Positions 36,317-44,595 of a DNA stretch of 64,000 bases are shown piece by piece. The notes below the pieces were generated by a model. It had not been told where the DNA came from. It made no database searches and worked only from the letters and a program-made list of their open reading frames with translations. This DNA is from Leisingera caerulea DSM 24564. Lineage in GTDB: Bacteria; Pseudomonadota; Alphaproteobacteria; Rhodobacterales; Rhodobacteraceae. The translations under genes and the position numbers were made by a program. Within the stretch, counting starts at the first letter, position 1; each line of letters begins with the position of its first letter. Where the stretch lies: assembly GCF_000473325.1 (NCBI RefSeq), contig NZ_KI421513.1, forward strand, positions 72,717-136,716, read 5' to 3'.

Positions 36317-36588
36317 AGGAACGTCCCTTTCATTGGTGATCGTTTCAACTCAGGCGCCGGTTTGCTCTCCGGCTTCGGCACCGACATTATAGGCCCGGCA
36401 GCAAATGCGAAGGGGGTCTCACGTCTCTGTGTCCGCAGACGAGAGCCCCGTGAGCGGATTGTAAAATTTCCGCGCGCAGACCTTCCAGTCATTGGAATTT
36501 GCAAATAACCCCTTATCTCAGCCGGAGCCGATCGCCCCAGCGTGTGCGATTGACACGGAACAGGAACAATCAGGACAAGGCCCAACAG

Positions 36589-37464
36589 ATGAGCGATACC
36601 TCCTACACCCCGCCGAAAGTCTGGAAATGGGAAAAAGGCAATGGCGGCCAGTTTGCCTCCACCAACCGCCCCGTTGCCGGCGCCACCCATGACAAGGAAC
36701 TGCCGGTCGGCGAGCACCCGCTGCAGCTGTACTCGCTGGCGACTCCGAACGGGGTGAAGGTCACCGTGATGCTGGAGGAGCTGCTGGCCAAGGGCCACGC
36801 GGGCGCCGAATATGACGCCTGGCTGATCGACATCGGCGAGGGCGACCAGTTCGGCTCCGGCTTTGTCGAGATCAACCCGAACTCCAAGATCCCGGCGCTG
36901 ATGGACCGCAGCGGCGCAGAGCCGGTGCGGGTGTTCGAGAGCGGCTCGATCCTGGTGCATTTGGCAGAGACCTTCGGGGACTTCCTGCCCAAGGACGGCC
37001 CGGCCCGCACCGAGACCCTGAACTGGCTGTTCTGGCAGATGGGCAGCGCGCCCTATCTGGGCGGCGGCTTCGGCCATTTCTACGCCTACGCGCCGGAGAA
37101 GTGGCAGTACCCGATCGACCGATTTGCAATGGAAGCCAAGCGCCAGCTGGACGTGCTGGACCGTCAGCTGGCGGAGCGCACCTATATCGCCGGTGAGGAC
37201 TATACCATTGCCGACATCGCGATCTGGCCGTGGTACGGCCAGCTGGTTCTGGGCCGCCTTTACGATGCTGCCGAATTCCTGGACGCGGAAAGCTATACCA
37301 ACGTGGTCCGCTGGGCCAAGGCGATCGACGCCCGTCCGGCGGTGCAGCGCGGCCGCATGGTGAACCGCTCCTTCGGCGAGCCGCACATGCAGCTGCATGA
37401 GCGCCACGACGCCAGCGACTTCGAGACCCGGACTCAGGACAAACTGGAACCGGCGGCGGAGTAA
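36589..37464 (+). CDS. yghU: Glutathione S-transferase-like disulfide-bond oxidoreductase YghU
   Basis: A 291-residue Nu-class glutathione transferase homologue. An N-terminal extension (KVWKWEKGNGGQFASTNRP) typical of YghU precedes the thioredoxin-like domain (LQLYSLATPNGVKVTVMLEE, then NSKIPAL with the cis-Pro, and ESGSI binding glutathione). The helical C-terminal domain has WLFWQMGSAPYLGGGFGHF. YghU binds two glutathiones and reduces disulfides or peroxides. Start 36589 has an AGGACAAGG region upstream. Confidence 0.93.
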   Translation: MSDTSYTPPKVWKWEKGNGGQFASTNRPVAGATHDKELPVGEHPLQLYSLATPNGVKVTVMLEELLAKGHAGAEYDAWLIDIGEGDQFGSGFVEINPNSKIPALMDRSGAEPVRVFESGSILVHLAETFGDFLPKDGPARTETLNWLFWQMGSAPYLGGGFGHFYAYAPEKWQYPIDRFAMEAKRQLDVLDRQLAERTYIAGEDYTIADIAIWPWYGQLVLGRLYDAAEFLDAESYTNVVRWAKAIDARPAVQRGRMVNRSFGEPHMQLHERHDASDFETRTQDKLEPAAE

Positions 37465-37489
37465 CCGCTCCGCCCTTTAAAATGACCCC

Positions 37490-37515
37490 AGCGCCCGCGG
37501 CACCGCGGGCGTTTT
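37490..37515. terminator. Terminator between yghU and the NTF2-like gene
   Basis: Stem CGCCCGCG (37492-37499) and CGCGGGCG (37504-37511), followed by TTTTC; the genes are convergent. Confidence 0.65.
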
Positions 37516-37527
37516 CAATGTGCGGCC

Positions 37528-37941
37528 CTACATCCAGCCCAATTGCGTCAGGGCATGCACATCGTTCCAGACCTTTGTCATATGGCGGATCTTCGGCCCG
37601 TCGAAATCCAGCACATAGACGTAATCCGAGGCCACTTTTTTACCCGTCGGAGCGCCGTTTCCGGCATCTACCGTGTGGGTGCCGTGGAACACCGCAAACA
37701 GGATCGCGCGGCTGGCGTCCTCATCCACCGCCAGGGATTTGAACTCGGCATGGGCGTCCGGCATCGGGGTCAGCAGCCCCTTGGCCCATTCGGTATAATC
37801 CGCAAGCGACTTGATCTCCGCCAGCGCATCCGCCTGGACAGAGAACGTGGCATCCTCCACGCACCATTCCTTGCAGACGTCCCACCCCTTGCCTGCATCA
37901 CAGGCCTCGCAGAAGTCATGTGCTGTCTGTCTGATGGACAT
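37528..37941 (-). CDS. NTF2-like (SnoaL/ketosteroid isomerase-type) protein
   Basis: A 137-residue cone-fold protein. MSIRQTAHDFCEACDAGKGW is the first helix, VEDATFSVQADALAEIKSLA the pocket helix/strand, and the end SDYVYVLDFDGPKIRHMTKVW the typical last sheet. The family binds or isomerises small hydrophobic molecules; no specific substrate can be named. Start 37941 follows a GGGAGGGAGAG site. Transcribed away from a divergent or spaced neighbour; no operon. Confidence 0.8.
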   Translation of the reverse strand: MSIRQTAHDFCEACDAGKGWDVCKEWCVEDATFSVQADALAEIKSLADYTEWAKGLLTPMPDAHAEFKSLAVDEDASRAILFAVFHGTHTVDAGNGAPTGKKVASDYVYVLDFDGPKIRHMTKVWNDVHALTQLGWM

Positions 37942-38035
37942 CGTTCTCTCCCTCCCTGCTGGATCGCCGGGCATGGCGCCTGGCCACGCCCTTGCAGCAG
38001 CAGATAAGGCGAAAACGGCGGGCGGCGAGGCCGGG

Positions 38036-38827
38036 CTACTTGAGGCGCGGCGGTTTATCGGGGTCGCTGCCCGGCGTCACTGGAGTGTACTCCTGCGGCG
38101 CTTGCGGCTGCGGCAGGTCAAAGCGCAGCCCTGCGCGGGCAAGCTTGGCCGCCGCCGGGTCATCCGCATCGAAGAACGCCACATCCATCGCCCCGGCCTC
38201 GATGCCGGAAAAGGTGAGCGCCTCGCTTGCCGCCTTGGCCAGCGACGGCTGCGCGGCTTCTTTGGCGCCGACAAAGCCCAAGAGATGCCCCTGCCCGCCG
38301 CCGGCATAGCGCACGCCTGCAAGATAAGCCGCCGCCGCCAGCCCGCCCGCGGTGGCCAGCTTGGCATCCAGCGCCGTCAGCAGCGCCTCCGGCAGGCCCT
38401 TGGGCGCGGTGAACATCTCCACCGCGGCCTCCACCTCATCCGGCGCGTGGCCCAGCGTCTGGTTCAGCCAGCCGACCGCCTCCGCCGGGATCAGGATGGC
38501 CGAGGGCGCCACCTCCAGGTTCAGCCCCAGGCCAATGCCCTGCCCGGCCAGCATCTGCGTAATCACCCGGCCCGACAGCGCCGCGTAAGGCACCGCTTGG
38601 CCTGCAAAATCCGCCAGCCGCTCCTCGCGGTCGAACACCAGCACAAAGGCCCCGTCTGGCGTCTCGAACAGCTCCGGCGAAATCTGCTCCCCCTCCGCTT
38701 CCGCCGCCAGCATCAAAAACAGCTCTGCATCGGCCAGCCGCTCGTAAAACCGCAGGCGGGCGGCATCCTCGGCGGGTGCTGCCTCCATCGCGGCATGGGC
38801 CAGATCCAGCGGGGTTTCATCTGTCAT
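38036..38827 (-). CDS. SseB-family protein
   Basis: A 263-residue cytoplasmic protein with an N-terminal SseB domain (RLRFYERLADAELFLMLAAE, ELFETPDGAFVLVFDREERL, then PYAALSGRVI) and a second, variable C-terminal half. SseB proteins are widespread with an enhanced-serine-sensitivity label but no firm biochemical role. Its ATG overlaps the uracil-DNA glycosylase stop by four bases, so the two genes are translationally coupled. Confidence 0.82.
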   Translation of the reverse strand: MTDETPLDLAHAAMEAAPAEDAARLRFYERLADAELFLMLAAEAEGEQISPELFETPDGAFVLVFDREERLADFAGQAVPYAALSGRVITQMLAGQGIGLGLNLEVAPSAILIPAEAVGWLNQTLGHAPDEVEAAVEMFTAPKGLPEALLTALDAKLATAGGLAAAAYLAGVRYAGGGQGHLLGFVGAKEAAQPSLAKAASEALTFSGIEAGAMDVAFFDADDPAAAKLARAGLRFDLPQPQAPQEYTPVTPGSDPDKPPRLK

Positions 38828-39441
38828 TGCATCAGCTCCTTCACCCGGGCCTGCAGCACCGGCAGCAGTTCGGCCTCGAACCAGGGGTTTTTCTTCAGCC
38901 ATGCGGTATTACGCCAGGACGGATGCGGCAAGGGGAAGACCTGCGGCGCATGATCCCGCCAGCCGCGCACCAGCTCTGTGACCGGCGCCTTCACCCCCAG
39001 GTGATAGCGCTGCGCATGCGCCCCCACCAGCACCTTGAGCCGGACCTGCGGCAACTGCGCCATCACCAGATGATGCCAGGTTTTGCCGCAGACCGCCGGG
39101 GGCGGCAGGTCGGCTTTTTTCTCGTTATAACCCGGAAAACAGAACCCCATCGGCACCACCGCCACCCGGTCCTTGTCGTAAAACTCCGCCTCGGTCATCC
39201 CCAGCCAGGCGCGCAGCCGGTCGCCGGAGGGATCAGTAAACGGCCGGCCGCTGCCGTGCACACGCGCGCCCGGCGCCTGCCCCGCGATCAGGATCCGGGC
39301 GGAGGGGCGGAACCAGACCACCGGCCGCGGCGCATGCGCGGTGGCGGTGGCGGCAAAGCGCTCCGCACAGATCCGGCAGTTGCGAATCTGCGCCTTAAGC
39401 TGCCGGCTGCCGTCCATTGTTTCATCCTGGGAAACAGTCAT
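38824..39441 (-). CDS. Uracil-DNA glycosylase family protein
   Basis: A 205-residue member of the UDG superfamily. LIAGQAPGARVHGSGRPF carries the motif-A GQAPG with the family 4/5-like loop, and HPSWRN near residue 180 is motif B. The N-terminal NCRICAERF has CxxC only, so a full four-Cys Fe-S cluster is not evident. These short proteins may excise uracil or hydrolyse other damaged bases. Start 39441 (MTVSQDET) is chosen over upstream ATGs in AT-rich non-coding DNA. It is the first gene of a pair with sseB. Confidence 0.85.
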   Translation of the reverse strand: MTVSQDETMDGSRQLKAQIRNCRICAERFAATATAHAPRPVVWFRPSARILIAGQAPGARVHGSGRPFTDPSGDRLRAWLGMTEAEFYDKDRVAVVPMGFCFPGYNEKKADLPPPAVCGKTWHHLVMAQLPQVRLKVLVGAHAQRYHLGVKAPVTELVRGWRDHAPQVFPLPHPSWRNTAWLKKNPWFEAELLPVLQARVKELMQ

Positions 39442-39600
39442 GCCCCGCCCCGCTGCTTTGGCCCGCCCCCTGAAAACCGGGCGGACAGGCCGGTTGCGGG
39501 GCAAATGGTTAAAACTTCGTTGAATATCTATGACACAATTCGACATAATAAGGCCAAATTCGCCGCGTAGGCCATTAACACTCTTTTGATAAGAAAGAGA

Positions 39601-39660
39601 CGCGGGCACACAAGAATGCCCGCGCAACTTGAGGCAGACAGAGCCCCCCTTGCGGGGCCG
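39601..39660 (+). promoter_or_regulatory. Leader with two hairpins ahead of kpsT; near-CtrA box upstream
   Basis: The kpsT leader has a perfect 8-bp hairpin CGCGGGCA/TGCCCGCG (39601-39608 with 39617-39624) and a GCCCC/GGGGC hairpin near 39643-39658. Further up, TTAA-N7-TTGA (39509-39523) is one mismatch from the CtrA consensus TTAA-N7-TTAA. All are weak positional evidence. Confidence 0.3.
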
Positions 39661-39683
39661 CACGGGCAGCACCGGACCAAGCA

Positions 39684-40343
39684 ATGCTTGAATTTGAAAA
39701 CGTCAGCAAGTCCTTCTGGACGGGAACCCAGCGCAAGGTGATCCTTGACCGCGTGTCGTTCCGCGTCGAGCCGGGCAAGTCGCTGGGCGTGCTGGCCCCG
39801 AACGGCACCGGCAAGACCACGCTGATCAACATGATGGCCGGGCTGGAAAAGCCGGATGAGGGCGAAATCCGCCGCAACTGCAAGATTTCCTTCCCCCTCG
39901 GCTTCATGGGCGGGGTGATCAGCCGCCTGTCGGCGATGGAAAACTGCCGCTATATCGCCAAGCTTTACGGGCTGGACCCGGATTACGTCGAGGCCTACTG
40001 CCGCTGGCTGTGCGGCCTGCGGGAGTATTTCGACCAGCCGATCGGCACCTATTCCTCGGGCATGCGGGCGCGGTTCAGCTTTTCGCTGATGCTGGCGCTG
40101 GATTTCGACATTTACCTGATCGACGAAGGCATGCCCAGCACCACCGACGTCGAGTTCAACCGCAAGGCCGGCGAGATCCTGCAGGAGCGCCTGCAGACCA
40201 CCACCATCATCATCGTCTCGCACCAGGCCAAGACGCTGGAGAAGTTTGCCCGTTCCGCGGCGGTCCTGCTGCAGGGACAGCTGCATATGTTTGACACTTT
40301 GGAAGAAGCGAAACAGCTCTATGACTACGAAACCGAGAGCTAA
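39684..40343 (+). CDS. kpsT: Capsular polysaccharide export ATP-binding protein (KpsT-like)
   Basis: A 219-residue ABC ATPase of the polysaccharide/polyol-phosphate subfamily. Walker A is APNGTGKTT near residue 38, the C-loop is YSSGMRARFSFSL, Walker B IYLIDEG, and the switch region IIIVSHQ. Such proteins pair with a KpsM permease to move a Kdo-linked glycan across the inner membrane. The downstream gene overlaps it by 23 bases and encodes the KpsE-type partner, but no KpsM is seen beside it. Confidence 0.9.
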   Translation: MLEFENVSKSFWTGTQRKVILDRVSFRVEPGKSLGVLAPNGTGKTTLINMMAGLEKPDEGEIRRNCKISFPLGFMGGVISRLSAMENCRYIAKLYGLDPDYVEAYCRWLCGLREYFDQPIGTYSSGMRARFSFSLMLALDFDIYLIDEGMPSTTDVEFNRKAGEILQERLQTTTIIIVSHQAKTLEKFARSAAVLLQGQLHMFDTLEEAKQLYDYETES

Positions 40344-42015
40344 AAAATTCCGCATCCGCCGCAGCCCCGCTGCGGCCGGATCCCGCGAAGCCGGGGCCGC
40401 GCCGGCGGCACAGGGCGCGGCCGCCGTGGCCGCGCAGGCGCACGCCCGGCCTGAGCCGCAGGCCGCAGGCGCCGCTGCCGCCCGGGCCGCGGCGCCCCCC
40501 CCTGCAGCTGAGCGTGACGGGGCCGGCGCCGCGCCGCTGTCCGGCATGGTCAGCTCCGCCCGCGAGGCCAGCATGGAAACCGATATCGAGGCGATCCGCC
40601 GCGAAGGGCTGACCGGCCGCCAGCTGCGCCTGGCCCGGCGCATGGCGCAAAAGCACAACCTGGACGCCACCTCCGATTTCGAGGCGGTGCGGATGCTGCG
40701 CGAGCGCGGCATCGACCCGTTCGCCCGCGCCAACCTGCTGGAGCTGGTGGTGCCCCAGAACAAGGCGCAGCCCGCAGGCGCGCCGCAGGCGCCGGGCTCT
40801 GTCCAGCTGCCGCAGACAGTGCCCGCCGCCAAGACCAACCTGCCCTCGGCCGAGCTGAGCCCGGCAGAACGGCGCAACCGCGAAATCCAGGAAATCCAGC
40901 GCGACATCGCCCGCCGCCGCCGCCGCAAGCTGTCGCTGCTGGCGGCCCGGCTCGCGTTCTTTGTGGTCCTGCCGACACTGGCCGCAGGCTTTTACTTCTA
41001 TTCGGTGGCGACACCGATGTATTCGTCGAAATCCGAGTTTCTGGTGCTCAAGGCCGACAGCGCGGCCGGCGGCGTCGGCGGGCTGCTGTCGGGCACCCAG
41101 TTTGCCACCAGCCAGGATTCGATCGCGGTGCAAAGCTACCTGATGTCCAAGGAGGCCATGCTGCGGCTGGACCGCGAGGCCGGCTTCAAGGCGCATTTCA
41201 CCCAGGACTGGCTGGACCCGATCCAGCGGCTGGAGAGCGCCCCCACCAACGAGGAGGCCTATGCCACCTACAGCCGCAACGTGAAGATCGGCTATGACCC
41301 GACTGAAGGCGTGGTGCGGATGGAAGTCTCCGCCGCCGACCCCGAGGCCGCGGCAGAGTTTTCGCGCAAGCTGATTTCCTATGCCCAGGAGAAGGTGAAC
41401 AGCCTGTCGCAGCAGAAGCGTGCGGATCAGATGTCCGAGGCCGAGGCTGCCCTGGACGAAGCCGAAGCCCAGCGCCGCGCTGCGCAGCAGCGGCTGGTGG
41501 TGCTGCAGCAGCAGGGTTCCGTGCTGGACCCTGAGGGTGTGGTGGCGTCGCTGCGCCAGCAGATCGGCACCTTTGAAATCCAGCTTGAGGAGAAACGGCT
41601 GGAACTGGCCGCCCTGCAGGATAACGCCCGCCCCAACCGGGCCAAGGTGTCCGGTGCCGAGGCGGACATCCGGCGGCTGGAGGCGGTGATCGCCAGCCTC
41701 AACAACCGGATGGTCGATGCCTCGGCCGGCGAAAATTCGCTTGCCAACCTGCGCATCCAGATTCAGATGGCCCAGGCAGACCTCGCCACCCGCGACCTGA
41801 TGCTGCAATCGGCCTTGCAGCAAGTGGAAACCACCCGGCTGGAGGCCAACCGCCAGGTCCGCTACCTGACCACCGCGGTGGAGCCGGTGCCAAGCCAGGA
41901 GCCCTCCTATCCGCGCAAGTTCGAGAATACCGTTTTGGCTTTCCTGATCTTTTCCGGTATCTACCTGATGTGTTCGCTTACCGCGTCTATCCTGCGGGAG
42001 CAGGTCTCATCGTAA
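40321..42015 (+). CDS. kpsE: Capsule polysaccharide export inner-membrane protein (KpsE-like)
   Basis: A 564-residue polysaccharide co-polymerase/export protein. The first 200 residues are Ala/Pro-rich and basic, largely disordered, longer than in E. coli KpsE (382 residues). A transmembrane helix near residues 205-228 is followed by the periplasmic PCP strand motif YSSKSEFLVLKADS. A long coiled coil spans about 363-516, and a second transmembrane helix with PSYPRKFENTVLAFL is near the C-terminus. It overlaps kpsT by 23 bases. It would link the inner-membrane ABC complex to the outer-membrane KpsD-type channel. Confidence 0.88.
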   Translation: MTTKPRAKKFRIRRSPAAAGSREAGAAPAAQGAAAVAAQAHARPEPQAAGAAAARAAAPPPAAERDGAGAAPLSGMVSSAREASMETDIEAIRREGLTGRQLRLARRMAQKHNLDATSDFEAVRMLRERGIDPFARANLLELVVPQNKAQPAGAPQAPGSVQLPQTVPAAKTNLPSAELSPAERRNREIQEIQRDIARRRRRKLSLLAARLAFFVVLPTLAAGFYFYSVATPMYSSKSEFLVLKADSAAGGVGGLLSGTQFATSQDSIAVQSYLMSKEAMLRLDREAGFKAHFTQDWLDPIQRLESAPTNEEAYATYSRNVKIGYDPTEGVVRMEVSAADPEAAAEFSRKLISYAQEKVNSLSQQKRADQMSEAEAALDEAEAQRRAAQQRLVVLQQQGSVLDPEGVVASLRQQIGTFEIQLEEKRLELAALQDNARPNRAKVSGAEADIRRLEAVIASLNNRMVDASAGENSLANLRIQIQMAQADLATRDLMLQSALQQVETTRLEANRQVRYLTTAVEPVPSQEPSYPRKFENTVLAFLIFSGIYLMCSLTASILREQVSS

Positions 42016-42030
42016 AGCTATCGGAAGCTC

Positions 42031-42864
42031 ATGAAAAAAATCGATACCGCCGGCCTCACCATCGGGAATGATTGTCCGCTGACACTTATTGCCGGCCCCT
42101 GCCAGCTGGAAACCGCAGACCACGCCAGGATGATCGCCGGGCGGCTCAAGGAAGCCTGCGACAAGGCAGGCGCCCAGTTCGTGTTCAAGGCGTCCTATGA
42201 CAAGGCCAACCGCACCTCGCTCTCGGGCAAGCGCGGTCTTGGCATCGACGAGGGGCTGAAGGTGCTGGACACCATCCGCAGCGAATTCGGCGTGCCGGTG
42301 CTGACCGATGTGCACACCGAGGAACAATGCGCGGTGGCGGCTGAGGCCGTGGACATCCTGCAGATCCCGGCCTTCCTGTGCCGCCAGACCGACATGCTGC
42401 TGGCCGCAGGCAACACCGGCAAGGCGGTGAACATCAAGAAGGGCCAGTTCCTGGCGCCCTGGGACATGGCCAATGTGGTCGCCAAGGTCGAAAGCACCGG
42501 CAACGAAAACATCCTGCTGACTGAGCGCGGAACCTCCTTTGGCTACAACACGCTGGTCGCGGACATGCGCTCGCTGCCGCAGATGGCGCAGGGCGGCTAC
42601 CCGGTGGTGATGGACGCCACCCATTCGGTGCAGCAGCCCGGCGGCAAGGGCGGCTCCACCGGCGGCCAGCGCGAATTCGCGCCGCTGATGGCGCGGGCGG
42701 CAGTGTCGCTGGGCATCGCTGCGGTCTTCATCGAGACCCATCAGGACCCGGACAGCGCGCCGTCGGACGGGCCGAACATGATCTACCTCGACCAGATGCC
42801 GCAGCTGATTGAAAGCCTGATGCGCTTTGATGCGCTGGCCAAGGCTGACCCCATCCGTATTTGA
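42031..42864 (+). CDS. kdsA: 3-deoxy-8-phosphooctulonate (Kdo-8-P) synthase
   Basis: A 277-residue TIM-barrel enzyme condensing arabinose-5-phosphate and PEP to Kdo-8-phosphate. KASYDKANRTS near residue 51 and the late GFGYNTL-type segment (SFGYNTLVADMRSLP) are family marks. LIAGPCQLE contains Cys24 at the position where metal-dependent KdsA enzymes have Cys and the E. coli enzyme has Asn, so this is probably the metal-dependent class. It follows kpsE by 15 bases; Kdo is the linker sugar of many exported capsules as well as of LPS. Confidence 0.96.
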   Translation: MKKIDTAGLTIGNDCPLTLIAGPCQLETADHARMIAGRLKEACDKAGAQFVFKASYDKANRTSLSGKRGLGIDEGLKVLDTIRSEFGVPVLTDVHTEEQCAVAAEAVDILQIPAFLCRQTDMLLAAGNTGKAVNIKKGQFLAPWDMANVVAKVESTGNENILLTERGTSFGYNTLVADMRSLPQMAQGGYPVVMDATHSVQQPGGKGGSTGGQREFAPLMARAAVSLGIAAVFIETHQDPDSAPSDGPNMIYLDQMPQLIESLMRFDALAKADPIRI

Positions 42865-42886
42865 CCCAATTAAGAGTATTTCAGAC

Positions 42887-44383
42887 ATGACCAAACCGCA
42901 GCCTGAGGTGACCCCGAACACCTGGAGCTTTCTGCGCGACGCGATGATCAAGCCGACGGGTTTCCGCGAATATGACGCCCGCTGGAAATACCCGGAGGAG
43001 ATCAACCTCCCCGGCATGACCGCGCTTGGCCTGGGCCTTGGCACCCAGATGCGCAAGCGCGGCATCGCGCCGGTGATCGCCGTCGGCAACGACTACCGCG
43101 ACTATTCGCTGGCCATCAAAAACGCCCTGATCCTGGGCCTGATGCAGGCCGGCATTCAGGTCAAGGACATCGGCCCGGCCCTGTCGCCGATGGCCTATTT
43201 CGCCCAGTTCCACCTGGATGTGCCCGCGGTCGCCATGGTCACCGCGTCGCACAACCCCAACGGCTGGACCGGTGTCAAGATGGGCTTTGACCGCCCGCTG
43301 ACCCACGGCCCCGACGAGATGGGCGAGCTGCGCGATATCGTGCTGAACGGCGAAGGCCAGCCCGCACCCGGCGGCTCTTATGAGTTCGTGGATGGCGTGA
43401 AAGAGGCCTACCTCGACGATCTGGTGGGCGATTTCAAAATGTCCCGCCCGCTCAAGGTGGTCTGCGCCACAGGCAACGGCACAGCCTCGGCCTTTGCGCC
43501 GGAGCTGTTCGCCCGCATGGGTGTGGAAGTGGTCGAGAGCCACAACGAGCTGGACTACACCTTCCCGCATTACAACCCGAACCCGGAAGCCATGGAGATG
43601 CTGCACGACATGTCGGCATCGGTGAAGGCCTCGGGCGCCGATCTGGCACTGGGGTTTGACGGCGACGGCGACCGCTGCGGCGTGGTCGATGACGAGGGCG
43701 AGGAGATCTTTGCCGACAAGGTGGGCGTGATCATGGCCCGCGACCTCAGCAAGCTCTATCCGAACTCCACCTTTGTCGCGGATGTGAAATCCACCGGCCT
43801 GTTTGCCTCTGACCCTGAGCTGAAAAAGAACGGTGTCACCGCGGATTACTGGAAGACCGGCCACAGCCACATGAAGCGGCGGGTCAAGGAGATCGGCGCG
43901 CTGGCGGGTTTCGAGAAGTCCGGCCACTACTTCCTGGCCGAACCAGTGGGCCGCGGCTACGACTGCGGCATGCGGGTCGCGGTAGAGGTCTGCAAGATGC
44001 TGGACCGCAACCCGGACCAGTCGATGTCCGACCTGCGCAAGGCGCTGCCCAAGACCTGGTCCACCCCGACCATGTCGCCCTATTGCGCCGACACCGAGAA
44101 ATACAGTGTGCTGGAGCGGCTGGTGCAGAAGCTGGTGGCCAAGCATGAGGCGGGCGAACAGCTGGCCGGCCGCGCGATCAAGGAAGTCGTCACCGTGAAC
44201 GGCGCCCGGGTTATCCTCGACAACGGCTCCTGGGGGCTGGTGCGGGCGTCGTCCAACACACCGAACCTGGTGGTGGTCTGCGAAAGCTCTGAAAGCGAGG
44301 CGGAGATGCGGGCGATCTTTGCCGATATCGACGCGGTGATCCGCACCGAGCCGCTGGTGGGTGACTACGACCAGACCATCTGA
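42887..44383 (+). CDS. Phosphomannomutase/phosphoglucomutase
   Basis: A 498-residue alpha-D-phosphohexomutase (PMM/PGM, AlgC-like). The phosphoserine is in TASHNPNGW (about residue 119), the metal loop DGDGDR near 259-264, the sugar loop FEKSGHY near 344, and the phosphate-binding RASSNTP near the end. It interconverts hexose 1- and 6-phosphates and so supplies nucleotide sugars for the surface glycan. It is 22 bases after kdsA in the same operon. Terminator follows. PMM versus PGM preference cannot be read from sequence. Confidence 0.92.
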   Translation: MTKPQPEVTPNTWSFLRDAMIKPTGFREYDARWKYPEEINLPGMTALGLGLGTQMRKRGIAPVIAVGNDYRDYSLAIKNALILGLMQAGIQVKDIGPALSPMAYFAQFHLDVPAVAMVTASHNPNGWTGVKMGFDRPLTHGPDEMGELRDIVLNGEGQPAPGGSYEFVDGVKEAYLDDLVGDFKMSRPLKVVCATGNGTASAFAPELFARMGVEVVESHNELDYTFPHYNPNPEAMEMLHDMSASVKASGADLALGFDGDGDRCGVVDDEGEEIFADKVGVIMARDLSKLYPNSTFVADVKSTGLFASDPELKKNGVTADYWKTGHSHMKRRVKEIGALAGFEKSGHYFLAEPVGRGYDCGMRVAVEVCKMLDRNPDQSMSDLRKALPKTWSTPTMSPYCADTEKYSVLERLVQKLVAKHEAGEQLAGRAIKEVVTVNGARVILDNGSWGLVRASSNTPNLVVVCESSESEAEMRAIFADIDAVIRTEPLVGDYDQTI

Positions 44384-44426
44384 TGCCCTGATCAAGAGTT
44401 ATTTCGCCTGCTGACGCAGGCGATCC

Positions 44427-44457
44427 GCGCCCGCCTTCGGCGGGCGCTTTTTCTTTT
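44427..44457 (+). terminator. Terminator of the kpsT-phosphomannomutase operon
   Basis: Stem GCGCCCGCC (44427-44435) and GGCGGGCGC (44439-44447), loop TTC, followed by TTTTTCTTTT. Confidence 0.85.
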
Positions 44458-44595
44458 GCGGAGACGCGATCCAAGGGCAGTTTTGTCCTTTGATGCGCCA
44501 AATCAAGCGTAAGGCGCCTGCAGCCGCGTCCAGGACAGGCCGGACGTTGCCCGGGGGCCTTCGCCCCTCCTTGACCCGGCTTCCGGCTGGGGGGC

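Noticed and set aside
39509..39523. CtrA binding box controlling kpsT
   Set aside because: TTAA-N7-TTGA is one base off consensus and alone; chance occurrence in AT-rich spacer is likely, so it is noted only within a weak regulatory entry.
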